A DNA stretch of 64,000 bases from an uncultured Acidobacteriaceae bacterium (lineage in GTDB: Bacteria > Acidobacteriota > Terriglobia > Terriglobales > Acidobacteriaceae): contig CAIMKZ010000093.1 of the NCBI GenBank assembly GCA_903842065.1, positions 247,726-311,725 on the forward strand. The letters run 5' to 3'. The notes beneath the pieces are model-generated. The model had not been told where the DNA came from. It searched no databases and saw nothing but the letters and a program-made list of their open reading frames with translations. Position numbers and translations under genes: made by a program. Numbering within the stretch: position 1 is the stretch's first letter; each line of letters begins with the position of its first letter. Of this stretch, positions 52,537-61,448 are shown one piece after another.

Positions 52537-53237
52537 GGAATGACCTCCTGGTTTTCGTTTTTACGCTTCGGGGAAGAAGCTGACTCAGGGTAGCACGGCT
52601 GTACGATCCTTCGATGCGGCCAGACTATGAAAAATTCTGATCTTGCCGAGTGACGATCTCCTTAATAATCAATAACTTGGCGCAATGCTTCTCTGCCATG
52701 GCTTCCAAAATGTTCCATGCCGTCACGAGCAGTGTGGGTTTTGCTGGTCGCCGGCGAGACGTGCAGCCAGCCTTGCGGAGCCCTCGAAGTGAAGCAAGAG
52801 TTATCTCCACAGACCCTTCCGGCCTGTTTTTACTGGCAAAATTCTTGGTGCAATTATTGGGCCGTTCACCTGTGATTGTGGTCACAGCGAGTCGTGATTT
52901 TACGCATATATGTTGCTTTCAACTTGGTGCTGGAGTCTGGGAGGCCGAAATTGCAGGGTTCCCAGTCTGAAGTTCCCCCAGCGCCGGGAGGTCTGTTTCT
53001 CGAATTTGCCCTCAACGCTCCGGCAGCACGTTCCGGGGTGAGAGGTGTCTTGCATTTTTTTCCAACTCGCCCCCCGCGGAAAGCAGAGTTACCGGGGAAT
53101 TCCCTTAACCGTATCAGGCCCTCCGGTCCGGCCAGATGGACAGAATTTCGAACTGCTTTTAGTTGGATATAGAGGAATACGGCCCATGCTTCTTGCATCT
53201 TTCCCACAGTGCCGCCTGCCCCAGGAGGTGGAAGTGA
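52537..53237. other. Intergenic region upstream of Rieske operon
   Basis: About 700 bp without a convincing gene. Short frames (for example a leftward one ending near 52625) lack ribosome sites and recognisable sequence. It contains a CRP-like palindrome at 52871-52886. Confidence 0.5.
52871..52886. promoter_or_regulatory. CRP/FNR-type palindrome
   Basis: TGTGATTGTGGTCACA matches the CRP consensus TGTGA-N6-TCACA exactly. It is 352 bp upstream of the Rieske gene start and 335 bp upstream of the divergent broken gene. A CRP-family protein could bind; the distance to the operon promoter is long, so its target is unclear. Confidence 0.5.
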
Positions 53238-53702
53238 ATGTGCAGTGAAAACGTCGTCAATCCCGAGCCCGTAAGGCGCGGCCTCATCGGTCTCTTTCTT
53301 GGTGGCGGACTGCTAGCCACTTTCGCGTCGTTTATCTACCCCGTGCTGCGCTACTTTGTGCCGCCCCAGGTCGCCGATCTCGGTGTCGATGAGGTTGTGG
53401 CCGCCAAGGTTGGCGATCTCAAGCCAAACGCATCCGCAATCTTCCGCTTCGGCAGCAAGCCCGGCCTGCTCATCCTCGACGCGGACGGCGAGACCTACCA
53501 CGCCGTCTCCGCAAGCTGCACCCACCTCGGCTGCACCGTGCAGTACAAGGGCGATGCAAAGGAGATCTGGTGTCCCTGCCACAACGGCGTCTACAACATG
53601 AACGGCGCCAACGTCTCCGGCCCTCCGCCGCGTCCCTTGCAGAAGTTCAACGTCCACGTGCGCGGCGACCAGATCTTCGTCAGCCGAAATACGGAGGCAT
53701 GA
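53238..53702 (+). CDS. Rieske [2Fe-2S] protein of a cytochrome bc complex
   Basis: This 154-residue protein has an N-terminal membrane anchor (GLIGLFLGGGLLATFASFIYP) and the Rieske cluster ligands CTHLGC and CPCHNG, with a GPPPRPL segment following as in bc/b6f Rieske proteins. The ATG follows AGGAGG at 53223-53228. It is the first gene of a three-gene operon with cytochrome b and a multihaem cytochrome c, and would carry electrons from quinol at the cytochrome b Qo site to the cytochrome c. Confidence 0.92.
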   Translation: MCSENVVNPEPVRRGLIGLFLGGGLLATFASFIYPVLRYFVPPQVADLGVDEVVAAKVGDLKPNASAIFRFGSKPGLLILDADGETYHAVSASCTHLGCTVQYKGDAKEIWCPCHNGVYNMNGANVSGPPPRPLQKFNVHVRGDQIFVSRNTEA

Positions 53703-53705
53703 GCC

Positions 53706-54785
53706 ATGCTTAAGAAAATCATCGACTGGCTCGACGAACGGCTTCACCTGGATGGGCTCCTGGAGCCCTTCCGCCACAAGACCGTCCCCACCCACAAGCT
53801 CTCTTGCTGGTACTTCTTCGGCGGCATCACGCTCTTCCTGTTCCTCATTCAGTTGCTCACCGGCATCCTGCTCCTGCTCTACTACAAGCCCGGCGCAAAC
53901 GAGGCCTTTGAGAGCGTTCAGTACATCGTCACGCGCGTACAGTTCGGCTGGCTCATCCGCTCCATCCACTCATGGTCGGCCAACCTCATGGTATTCACTG
54001 CCGTCGCGCACATGTTCAGCGTGCTCTTCCTCAAGGCCTATCGCAAGCCGCGCGAACTCACCTGGATCACCGGCATGTTGCTGCTCTTCCTGGTCATGGG
54101 CTTCGGCTTCAGCGGTTATCTGCTGCCCTGGAACCAGCTGGCCTTCTTTGCCACCACGGTTGGCACGCAGATGGCCGGCCAGGTTCCGCTCATCGGCCAA
54201 CCGATCCTGATCTTTCTCCGCGGCGGCCCCGAAGTCACCGGAGCTACGCTCACCCGCTTCTTCGGCTTCCACGTCGCCGTGCTTCCCGGCCTGGTCTTCG
54301 TGCTCATCGCCATCCACCTCTTCTTCGTTCAGCGGCAGGGCATGAGCGTGCCCCCCAAGGTAGAAAAAGAGTGGGAGCAGAACCCCTCGCTGCGAAGGGA
54401 GATGAAGTTCTTTCCCAACTTCGCGCTGCGCGAGATGATGGCCTGGTACGTAGCCATCGGCGCGCTCGGCGTGCTGGCCGCGCTCTTCCCCTGGGACCTC
54501 GGCGTCAAGGCCGATCCCTTCGGTGCAGCCGCGGCGGGCATCAAGCCGGAGTGGTACTTCCTCTTCATGTATCAGACCCTCAAGTTCATCCCCGCGCACA
54601 TCGGCTTCATCGACGGCGAGGTGCTGGGCATTATGGGCTGTGGCGTGGTCGCTTTGTTATGGATGCTGCTGCCGTTCTTCGACAGGGAACGCGCGGGTGG
54701 CAAGAAGTCCTGGATGACAGGGATTGGTATCTTTGCGCTGGTTTACGTCATTGTTTTTACGGTATACGGCTATGTTGCGAAATAA
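53706..54785 (+). CDS. Cytochrome b (bc1/b6f type)
   Basis: This 359-residue membrane protein has two pairs of haem-ligand histidines ([21 protein letters not shown] and [23 protein letters not shown]) and the Qo-site PEWY motif ([12 protein letters not shown]). N- and C-terminal parts are fused, but it is shorter than the 400-plus of mitochondrial cytochrome b, so it probably has 7 rather than 8 helices. It starts 3 bp after the Rieske gene, and its end overlaps the multihaem cytochrome by 14 bp. It oxidises quinol and bifurcates electrons. Confidence 0.92.
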   Translation: MLKKIIDWLDERLHLDGLLEPFRHKTVPTHKLSCWYFFGGITLFLFLIQLLTGILLLLYYKPGANEAFESVQYIVTRVQFGWLIRSIHSWSANLMVFTAVAHMFSVLFLKAYRKPRELTWITGMLLLFLVMGFGFSGYLLPWNQLAFFATTVGTQMAGQVPLIGQPILIFLRGGPEVTGATLTRFFGFHVAVLPGLVFVLIAIHLFFVQRQGMSVPPKVEKEWEQNPSLRREMKFFPNFALREMMAWYVAIGALGVLAALFPWDLGVKADPFGAAAAGIKPEWYFLFMYQTLKFIPAHIGFIDGEVLGIMGCGVVALLWMLLPFFDRERAGGKKSWMTGIGIFALVYVIVFTVYGYVAK

Positions 54786-56025
54786 TCTCCGGCGAGTCCG
54801 TCGCACCGCCATTGGCGGCATCGTTCTTCTTGCGGCATGCCTGAGCTTTGGACAGGCTCCGAACACGTGCCTCGACTGCCACTCCGCCCTGCCCGAACCC
54901 CAGGGTGTCACTCAGGAAAAGTTCGCCCAGGACATCCACGCGCAGAAGGGCCTCACCTGCGCAAGCTGTCACGGCGGCGATCCCACCAGCATGGACATGA
55001 CCGTGGCCATGAGCAAGGCCAAAGGCTGGAAGGGCCACATCGATAAGAAACAGGTGCCCGCTCTCTGCGGCTCCTGCCACTCCGACCCCAACTTCATGAA
55101 GCAGTACAACCCCGGACTGCGCACCGACCAGCTCTCGCAGTACCACACCTCCATGCACGGCAAGCAGCTGGCCGCGGGCAACTCCAAGGTCGCCGTCTGT
55201 ACTGACTGCCACAGCGTCCACGACATCAAGCCGCCCAGCGATCAGCACTCCACCGTCTACCCGCTCAACGTGGCCAAGACCTGCTCCAAGTGCCACGCCG
55301 ATGCCAATTACATGAAGCCCTTCGGCATCGCAACCAACCAGTACGCCAACTACACCACCAGCGTGCACTACGACGCGCTCACCAAGGGCGGCGACCTCAG
55401 TGCGCCCACCTGCGTCACCTGCCACGGCAACCACGGCGCAACGCCTCCGGGTGTCGACAAGGTGCAGAACGTCTGCGCCACCTGCCACGTCTTCCAGGCG
55501 CAGATGTACGGCAAGAGCACCCACTTCAAGGCCTTCCAGGATAAAAACCTGCCCGGCTGCGTCGTCTGCCACTCCAACCACGCCATCCACCCGCCCACGG
55601 ATGCCATGCTCGACACCGGCAAGCAGGGCGTCTGCATGTCCTGCCACAAGCCGGGAGACAAGTGCGACGTGGCTCGCGTCAACATTCTCTCGAGCCTCAC
55701 CAAGCTCGACCAGACCATCACCAGCGCCAACCAGATACTCCATCTCGCTGAATCCTCCGGCATGGAGGTCAGCGCTGCTCTCGGTGCGCAGGACCAGGCG
55801 CGCGACGCCCTCACCAAGGCTCGCGTTACTATTCACACCTACCAGCCCAGCCTCGTCGCTGCCGAGGTCCAGAACGGCATGAAGATCGCCAACGCGAACT
55901 TCAAGGCCGGTCAGGACGCCATGGTCGAACGCAACCACCGCCGCATCGGTCTTGGCATCTGCCTCATCGCCATCGCCTTCGCGCTCTTCGGCCTCTGGCT
56001 CCTCATCAAGAAGATCGAAGCCTAA
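54772..56025 (+). CDS. Membrane-anchored nonaheme cytochrome c
   Basis: This 417-residue protein has an N-terminal signal/anchor ([18 protein letters not shown]), nine CXXCH motifs (CLDCH, CASCH, CGSCH, CTDCH, CSKCH, CVTCH, CATCH, CVVCH, CMSCH) over the first 310 residues, and a C-terminal transmembrane helix ([21 protein letters not shown]). The start ATG 54772 overlaps the cytochrome b stop, so it is translationally coupled. It takes the place of cytochrome c1 in the complex and could pass electrons to periplasmic or outer-membrane acceptors. Several His residues between motifs can serve as distal ligands. Confidence 0.9.
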   Translation: MLRNNLRRVRRTAIGGIVLLAACLSFGQAPNTCLDCHSALPEPQGVTQEKFAQDIHAQKGLTCASCHGGDPTSMDMTVAMSKAKGWKGHIDKKQVPALCGSCHSDPNFMKQYNPGLRTDQLSQYHTSMHGKQLAAGNSKVAVCTDCHSVHDIKPPSDQHSTVYPLNVAKTCSKCHADANYMKPFGIATNQYANYTTSVHYDALTKGGDLSAPTCVTCHGNHGATPPGVDKVQNVCATCHVFQAQMYGKSTHFKAFQDKNLPGCVVCHSNHAIHPPTDAMLDTGKQGVCMSCHKPGDKCDVARVNILSSLTKLDQTITSANQILHLAESSGMEVSAALGAQDQARDALTKARVTIHTYQPSLVAAEVQNGMKIANANFKAGQDAMVERNHRRIGLGICLIAIAFALFGLWLLIKKIEA

Positions 56026-56049
56026 CGGAAAGCACCATCAACCAAAACA

Positions 56050-56085
56050 AAGCGGCTCAGGGATTCACTCCCCGAGCCGCTTTTG
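56050..56085 (+). terminator. Intrinsic terminator after cytochrome operon
   Basis: GCGGCTC(A)GGG pairs with CCC(C)GAGCCGC with one A-C mismatch, followed by TTTT. Confidence 0.75.
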
Positions 56086-56113
56086 CGCGTATTGAAAACT
56101 TGATGAATAGAAA

Positions 56114-56233
56114 ACTCCGGGTGACCCAGGTCTGGATGTTCAGACCTGGGAAAGTACAACCTCAACCCGCCTCTTCTAAACCACCCACAAACTCTGGGTG
56201 CCCCAGGTGCCTCGCTTTTGGGCACCTGGGAAA
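56114..56233. repeat. Pair of CCCAGGT...ACCTGGG hairpins
   Basis: Two perfect 10-bp hairpins (56125-56150, stem CCCAGGTCTG; 56202-56230, stem CCCAGGTGCC) share flanks (CTCYGGGTGMCCCAGGT and ACCTGGGAAA) but differ in the inner three stem pairs, which are compensated on both arms. Confidence 0.8.
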
Positions 56234-56258
56234 CCACTACTGCTTATGACATAAAGTC

Positions 56259-56723
56259 CTATTCAGCCCGTCCTTCCAACTCCGCCACAATCCGCCCCGC
56301 CGCCCCCGCCGCCCCCCGCCCAACCTCTTCTGACAACGTCATCCGGATCGGCTGCTGCGGGTCAATCGAGATCGCGTACAGAACCACCTCCCGCGTTCCC
56401 CCCTGCATATAGAACGCGTCCAGCAGGTCCTTCACGCCGATGTCGTGTGCCGTCAGTGTCGGCGGGTAGTCGCTTGAGAACCGAGGTGTAGTCCGCGTCA
56501 CCGTCCCAGGTGGATTCTCATCCGCCGTCGCGTCGATCAAAACAATCCGATCAGCCGATTGCAGCGGTTCAAGCAAGATGAACCCGCCCGTTCCGCCGTC
56601 CAGGCACTCCACTCCGGCAGGCAACTCATGTTTCTCGATGGCCTGCACCACGTGCACGCCCACGCCCTCGTCGCCCATAATCAGGTTGCCCAGCCCAAGG
56701 ACTAGCGTCTTCGTCTCGCGCAT
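56259..56723 (-). CDS. hyaD: Hydrogenase maturation protease
   Basis: This 154-residue protease has the HyaD/HupD pattern: LVLGLGNLIMGDEGVGVHVV (Glu/Asp metal ligand), CLDGGTGGF (Asp) and TLTAHDIGVKDLL (His). It clips the C-terminus of the large subunit after Ni insertion. I chose ATG 56723 because GGGAG precedes it; an upstream GTG overlaps the previous stop. It is the last gene of the hydrogenase operon. Confidence 0.88.
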   Translation of the reverse strand: MRETKTLVLGLGNLIMGDEGVGVHVVQAIEKHELPAGVECLDGGTGGFILLEPLQSADRIVLIDATADENPPGTVTRTTPRFSSDYPPTLTAHDIGVKDLLDAFYMQGGTREVVLYAISIDPQQPIRMTLSEEVGRGAAGAAGRIVAELEGRAE

Positions 56724-56746
56724 CGGCTCTTCGTTCTCCCGCCGCC

Positions 56747-57565
56747 TCACATCGGCTCGCGGAAGGTCGGCTTCTTGTGATGCCCCTTAACTGCGGGACG
56801 CCACTTGATGCCCGGACCCCAGTTGCGCTTGGCCTCTGTTTCCGCAGCCTCCGCCGCGCTCTTCACGCGATCGAACTTCCACCCGCCCACCATCGACGAG
56901 ATCGTGCCGCGACCCTCGATGTAATCGTGGTAGAAGCTCAGGTAGATGTGCACGATGATGAACGCCACGAAGAACCACATCAGCAGGTGGTGCCAGTGCC
57001 GCACACCCATCTCGCCGCCCATCAGCGGCACAATCCACGTAAACATCCGCGGCAGAAACGAGTTGCTCATGCTCGAGTAGAGCGCGAACCCCGTAATCGA
57101 CTGTGCCACGAACGCCAGGAACGTGAAGAAGTACACAAATGCCGCCAGTGAATTATGCCCAGTCGAAATCTCGCCGTGCATCTTCACCTGCAGCACGTCC
57201 ACCTTCACCACATCCACAATCTCCTGCCGCTGTTTCGGCGTGATCGGGAAGAAGTTGTTCCACGCGGCGTACTTGTTGCCTACAAAGCCCCAGTAGATGC
57301 GCGCCGCGAAGTTGAACACATACACAAACGCCGACGCGAAGTGGATGAATCGTACCCAGCCGAACCAGTACTGCTGGTAGGCCTCGGCCGCGTAGAAGGC
57401 CCGGATCGGCGCGCCGATCAGGTAGCCGGTCACGATCAGCAGCACTAGCGCCACCGCGTTGATCCAGTGATAGAACCGGACCGGCAACTCCCACACATAG
57501 ACCCTGCGGTACTCGACCGGACCCGAGCCGTTGGCCTGAAAGACATTTTGCGTTCCAGTACTCAT
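56747..57565 (-). CDS. hyaC: Ni/Fe-hydrogenase b-type cytochrome subunit
   Basis: This 272-residue protein has four membrane segments with haem His ligands (RFYHWINAVAL, RFIHFASAFVY, VRHWHHLLMWFF, HIYLSFYHDY) typical of HyaC/HupC. It takes electrons from the small subunit to the quinone pool. Start ATG 57565 is 5 bp after the large subunit's stop, so it is co-transcribed. The C-terminal 40-residue tail is longer and more basic than usual. Confidence 0.9.
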   Translation of the reverse strand: MSTGTQNVFQANGSGPVEYRRVYVWELPVRFYHWINAVALVLLIVTGYLIGAPIRAFYAAEAYQQYWFGWVRFIHFASAFVYVFNFAARIYWGFVGNKYAAWNNFFPITPKQRQEIVDVVKVDVLQVKMHGEISTGHNSLAAFVYFFTFLAFVAQSITGFALYSSMSNSFLPRMFTWIVPLMGGEMGVRHWHHLLMWFFVAFIIVHIYLSFYHDYIEGRGTISSMVGGWKFDRVKSAAEAAETEAKRNWGPGIKWRPAVKGHHKKPTFREPM

Positions 57566-57570
57566 AGCGC

Positions 57571-59283
57571 TCACTCGAACGAGATCTGGTTCAGGTGCCG
57601 TCCCTGCGGATCGTACAGATGCACGGCGCAGGCAAGACACGGATCGAAAGAATGAATCGTGCGCAGAATCTCCACCGGCTGCTCAAGATTTGCCACCGGC
57701 GTCCCGATCAGCGCGGCCTCAAACGAAGAACGCTGCTGCTTGGCGTCGCGCGGCGAACCGTTCCACGTCGTCGGCACCACCAGCTGGTAGTTCTCAATCG
57801 CGCCGTTGTGAATCTTGATCCAGTGCGCCAGCGCGCCGCGCGGAGCCTCCACCAGCCCCACGCCCTCGGCGTCTTTCGGCCAGGTCTTCGGATCCCACCG
57901 CTCGCCGTTGAAGGTCGAAACCTCGTTCACCTTCACCCGCTCGATCAGTTGCGCGTAGAACTCCTTGAGCCACACCATGGCCAGTGCGCCGTCGATGCCG
58001 CGCGCCGCCGTACGTCCCAGCGTGCTGAACAACGCCTCCACCGGCACGCCCAGCTTGCCCAGCGTGGCGTTCACCACTTCCTTCACATCCGCACGGCCCG
58101 ATGCGTAAGAGACCAGCAGCCGCGCCAGCGGGCCCACCTCCATCGCATTCTCTTTCCACCGCGGAGTCTTCAGGAACGAGTACTTCTCGAACCCCTCCAG
58201 CGTCTCGAACGGAGGCTTCGGTCCCGAGTACTTGATCTCCGTCTCCCCGGCCCACGGATGCAGCCCCTCGTTCTCGCCGCCCTTGTACGTGTACCAGGAG
58301 TGCGCAATGTACTCTTTGATCTCCTGCTGGTCTTTGGGATTGACCGGCATCACATGCGACAGGTCGCGGTTCAGAATCGCGCCCCGCGCATACTTGAAGC
58401 CCTCCGGCGAGTTGTACCCCTTGGTCGGGAAATCGCCGTAGCAGAGATAGTTGTGCAGCCCGCCTCCCCACTTCGCCCAGTCCTTGTAGAACGAGGCCAC
58501 CGCCAGCAGGTCGGGTATGTACACCTGATTGAGAAACTCGTCGGCCTGCGAGATCAGCTTTCCAACCAGATTCAGCCGCTCGCCATTGATCGCCGCCACT
58601 TCGTTGGTGTTGATCGAGCAGGGAACGCCGCCCACCAGGTAGTTCGGATGAGGATTCTTGCCGCCGAAGACGGCGTGAATCTTCACGATCTCCTTCTGCC
58701 ACTCGAGCGCGTCCAGATAGTGCGCCACCGCAATCAGATTCACCTCCGGCGGCAGCTTGTACGCCGGGTGGCCCCAGTAGCCGTTGGCAAAGATTCCCAG
58801 ACCGTTGGCCGCGAAGGCCTTGATCTTGTTCTGCACCTCGGCGAAGTAGGAGGCCGTGTTCTTGTCCCACTTGGAAAAGCTCTGCGCCAGCTCGGCCGCC
58901 TTCTTCGGGTCGGCCTTCAGCGCATTCACAATGTCCACCCAGTCCAGCGCGTGCAGGTGGTAGAAGTGCACCACGTGGTCGTGCACGTACTGCGTGGTCT
59001 CCATGATGTTGCGGATCAGCTCGGCGGTCGGCGGAACCGCGATGCCCAGCGCGTCCTCCACAGAGCGCACGCTGGCCAGCGCGTGAATCGTCGTACACAC
59101 GCCGCATACGCGTTCGGTGATGGCCCAGGCGTCGCGGGGATCGCGCCCGGCAAGGATCTTCTCAAGCCCGCGTACCATCGTGCCGGAGCTGAAGGCGTCC
59201 GTAATAACGCCGTTTTCAACCACCGCCTCAATGCGCAGATGGCCCTCGATGCGAGTAACAGGATCAACGACTATGCGTGTCAT
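57571..59283 (-). CDS. hyaB: [NiFe]-hydrogenase large subunit, group 1
   Basis: This 570-residue subunit has both Ni-Fe ligand motifs: RVCGVCTTIHALAS at about residue 58 (L1) and DPCLACAVH near the C-terminus (L2), followed by a 15-residue tail LYDPQGRHLNQISFE that the maturation protease removes. Length and RIEGHLRIE N-terminus fit membrane-bound group 1 uptake hydrogenases. It is 9 bp downstream of the small subunit. It splits H2 on the periplasmic side with the small subunit, which carries the Tat signal for both. Confidence 0.95.
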   Translation of the reverse strand: MTRIVVDPVTRIEGHLRIEAVVENGVITDAFSSGTMVRGLEKILAGRDPRDAWAITERVCGVCTTIHALASVRSVEDALGIAVPPTAELIRNIMETTQYVHDHVVHFYHLHALDWVDIVNALKADPKKAAELAQSFSKWDKNTASYFAEVQNKIKAFAANGLGIFANGYWGHPAYKLPPEVNLIAVAHYLDALEWQKEIVKIHAVFGGKNPHPNYLVGGVPCSINTNEVAAINGERLNLVGKLISQADEFLNQVYIPDLLAVASFYKDWAKWGGGLHNYLCYGDFPTKGYNSPEGFKYARGAILNRDLSHVMPVNPKDQQEIKEYIAHSWYTYKGGENEGLHPWAGETEIKYSGPKPPFETLEGFEKYSFLKTPRWKENAMEVGPLARLLVSYASGRADVKEVVNATLGKLGVPVEALFSTLGRTAARGIDGALAMVWLKEFYAQLIERVKVNEVSTFNGERWDPKTWPKDAEGVGLVEAPRGALAHWIKIHNGAIENYQLVVPTTWNGSPRDAKQQRSSFEAALIGTPVANLEQPVEILRTIHSFDPCLACAVHLYDPQGRHLNQISFE

Positions 59284-59292
59284 GGGCGTCAG

Positions 59293-60378
59293 CTACTCCT
59301 TCATGTCTTCCGTATGCACTTCCGCGATCACGCGGTGCTTGCGAATGTTGGTCACCACCGCATGGGCGGCGACGCCGGCCAGTGTGGCTACACCCACCAC
59401 CGTGCCGATAGTGTCGGCTGTGCTCTCGATCCCGAAGCCGGGGAACGAGCCTAGATGCTGGTAGAACGGACCGTTGTCCCAGAAGCCGGCCTCGCTGCAT
59501 CCTATGCAGCCGTGACCAGACTGGATCGGGTAGCTCGTGCCCTCATTCCAACGCACTACCGAGCAGGCGTTGTAGGTCACCGGACCGCGGCAGCCCATCT
59601 TGTACAGGCAGTACCCCTTGCGCGCGTTCTCGTCGTCCCACGACTCCACAAACAGACCGGCATCGTAGTTCGCTCTCCGGTAGCAGGTGTCGTGTACGCG
59701 CCGCCCGTAGAACTCCTTCGGCCTGCCCAGGCTGTCGAGCTCCGGCACCTGACCCAGAACCAGCAGGTGCGTAATCACGCCCATCATCACATCGGCGATC
59801 GGCGGGCAGCCGGGAACGTTAATCACCGGCTTGTTCACCAGCTTCGAGATCGGTGTCGCGCCGGTCGGATTCGGTTTCGCGGCCTGCACGCAGCCGTTTG
59901 ACGCGCAACTGCCCCACGCCACAATGGCTGCCGCGTCGGCGGCTACCGTTTGCAGAATCGATTCGGCGGTCTTGCCGCCGATCATGCAGTAGACGCCGCC
60001 GTCCTTGGTCGGCACGGCGCCCTCTACAAGCACAATGTATTTGCCCTTGTTGTTCTTGATCGTGTCGCTCAGGCTCTTCTCAGCCTGGAACCCCGACGGC
60101 GCCATCAGCGTCTCGGAGTAGTTCAGGTCCAGCACGTCCAGCAGCGCATCGAGCACAATCGGGTGCGATGCCCTGATAAACGACTCGCTGCAGCACGTGC
60201 ACTCCTGAAAGTGCATCCACACTACCGCAGGTTTCTCTTTCTTCTCGAAAACATGAGCCACCTGGCCCACTGCGGACTTGTCCAGCCCCGCCGCCGCGGC
60301 AGCCGCCGTGCAGAGTTGGAGAAACTCTCGCCGGCCATAACCTTTCTGCTGCATCGATTCCCAGATCGATTGACCCAT
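59293..60378 (-). CDS. hyaA: [NiFe]-hydrogenase small subunit, O2-tolerant type
   Basis: This 361-residue protein has a Tat signal (GYGRREFLQLCTAAAAAAG) and iron-sulphur ligands. The proximal-cluster region reads ECTCCSES with the extra Cys, and the WGSCASNGC region supplies the second supernumerary Cys, as in E. coli Hyd-1. Distal and medial ligands are in HDTCYRRANYDAG, KGYCLYKMGC and GCIGCSE. Six Cys near the proximal site mark the [4Fe-3S] cluster of O2-tolerant group 1d enzymes. A C-terminal anchor (TIGTVVGVATLAGVAAHAVV) holds it to the membrane. It heads the hyaABCD-like operon. Confidence 0.93.
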   Translation of the reverse strand: MGQSIWESMQQKGYGRREFLQLCTAAAAAAGLDKSAVGQVAHVFEKKEKPAVVWMHFQECTCCSESFIRASHPIVLDALLDVLDLNYSETLMAPSGFQAEKSLSDTIKNNKGKYIVLVEGAVPTKDGGVYCMIGGKTAESILQTVAADAAAIVAWGSCASNGCVQAAKPNPTGATPISKLVNKPVINVPGCPPIADVMMGVITHLLVLGQVPELDSLGRPKEFYGRRVHDTCYRRANYDAGLFVESWDDENARKGYCLYKMGCRGPVTYNACSVVRWNEGTSYPIQSGHGCIGCSEAGFWDNGPFYQHLGSFPGFGIESTADTIGTVVGVATLAGVAAHAVVTNIRKHRVIAEVHTEDMKE

Positions 60379-60558
60379 CGCGCACCTCGTCTCAACCGTC
60401 GGTGCGCTCTGATTGCCCGGCCCTTACAGAAGGCCCAGAGGCCACACCGTATGACGGCCATCACAGTATTCCCGCAAATTGGGCGAGGCTGTGCCCTGTA
60501 TCACGCCCGTTTAGGTCCAATTTGTACTCGGGGAAATGGGCTCACTCGTTCAATAAAA

Positions 60559-60617
60559 CAGGGATTTATCCCAGGCCTACCGCACGCAAAATCGATGTGT
60601 GCTTCAGCCCCTGATGA
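60559..60617. repeat. Degenerate copy of the GGGATTTATCCC repeat
   Basis: CAGGGATTTATCCCAGGCCTACC...CAGCCCCTGATGAA resembles the element at 47815 and 61366 but has lost part of the last hairpin. Confidence 0.6.
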
Positions 60618-60641
60618 AATTCATGCGCAACCAGTATTCGG

Positions 60642-61148
60642 CTAATCCCGCGCCAGAAGCTGCTCGTAGATGCTGAGCGTCTCCTCGTTGAAGCACACAA
60701 ACTCGACGCGCTCCACACCGCTCGCCTCAACATTCTCTCGCACCGTCTTCAGAGCGATCTCCGCCGCCCGCTTCATGGGGAAGCCGTAGACCCCGGTGCT
60801 GATCGCCGGAAAGGCGATCGAGCGCGCGTTGTGCTCTCGCGCCAGTTCCAGGCAGCGCCGGTAGCAGCTGGCTAGCAGCTCGTCCTCGTTGTGTCCGCCG
60901 CCTCTCCAAACAGGGCCAACCGCGTGGAAGATCCATCGCGCCGGGATGCGGAAGCCGGAAGTAGCCTTGGCGTCGCCGGTCGAGCAGCCGTCCAGCTTCT
61001 CGCAGGCTCCCAGCAGTTCGGGTCCGGCGGCACGGTGAATCGCCCCGTCCACTCCGCCCCCGCCGAGCAGCGACGTGTTGGCAGCGTTCACAATGGCATC
61101 GACGGTGAGTCGGGTGATATCTCCGGAGGTAGCGATCAGTTGGGCCAT
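60642..61148 (-). CDS. Macro-domain protein (ADP-ribose/O-acetyl-ADP-ribose hydrolase-like)
   Basis: This 168-residue protein begins with ITRLTVDAIVNAANTSLLGGGGVDGAIHRAAGPEL and contains FHAVGPVWRGG and FPAISTGVYGFP, the full macro-domain signature of the YmdB/AF1521 type. It is expected to bind ADP-ribose and deacetylate O-acetyl-ADP-ribose or remove ADP-ribose from proteins. I chose ATG 61148 as GGGGG precedes it at the right distance. Confidence 0.92.
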   Translation of the reverse strand: MAQLIATSGDITRLTVDAIVNAANTSLLGGGGVDGAIHRAAGPELLGACEKLDGCSTGDAKATSGFRIPARWIFHAVGPVWRGGGHNEDELLASCYRRCLELAREHNARSIAFPAISTGVYGFPMKRAAEIALKTVRENVEASGVERVEFVCFNEETLSIYEQLLARD

Positions 61149-61365
61149 AGAGTGCCCCCATTGTCGCATGAACAGAGGCCGTCTTCAGTGTCCGGTTTTT
61201 ATACTGGTGCCTGTTCCCGCTTTCGTTTTACCTTCCCGAGTAAGAAAATCCGTTCATTCGTGTCGTTTTGCGGCTTTCAACCCACTCCGGTAAGGAGTAT
61301 CGTCAAATGAGCCGTTCGGAAGGACTTAAGTAACATCTTCCTCTGTTCGGGAGTCTATTAAGCTG

Positions 61366-61430
61366 GCAGGCCGGGGATTTATCCCCGGCATCATCGCCGC
61401 AAAAACAACGCGGGCTTTAGCCCCTGAGGG
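61366..61430. repeat. GGGGATTTATCCCC repeat abutting a gene start
   Basis: GCCGGGGATTTATCCCCGGC and CGGGCTTTAGCCCCTGAGGG match the 47869-47931 half of the earlier block almost base for base. The repeat ends exactly where an in-frame ATG (61431) of the next gene begins. Confidence 0.8.
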
Positions 61431-61448
61431 ATGTCTCTTAGATTGCAC

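Noticed and set aside
52625..52885. An 86-residue minus-strand frame in the gap before the Rieske operon
   Set aside because: Its C-terminus looks weakly protein-like but there is no ribosome site or recognisable domain; kept as intergenic.
54757..55938. A 393-residue minus-strand frame across the nonaheme cytochrome
   Set aside because: Antisense to nine CXXCH motifs; Val/Gly-rich composition is a reverse-complement artefact.
57595..59454. A 619-residue open frame on the plus strand across the hydrogenase large subunit
   Set aside because: It is antisense to an unmistakable HyaB with intact metal motifs. It is Arg/His-rich without any domain, as expected from high-GC third-position bias.
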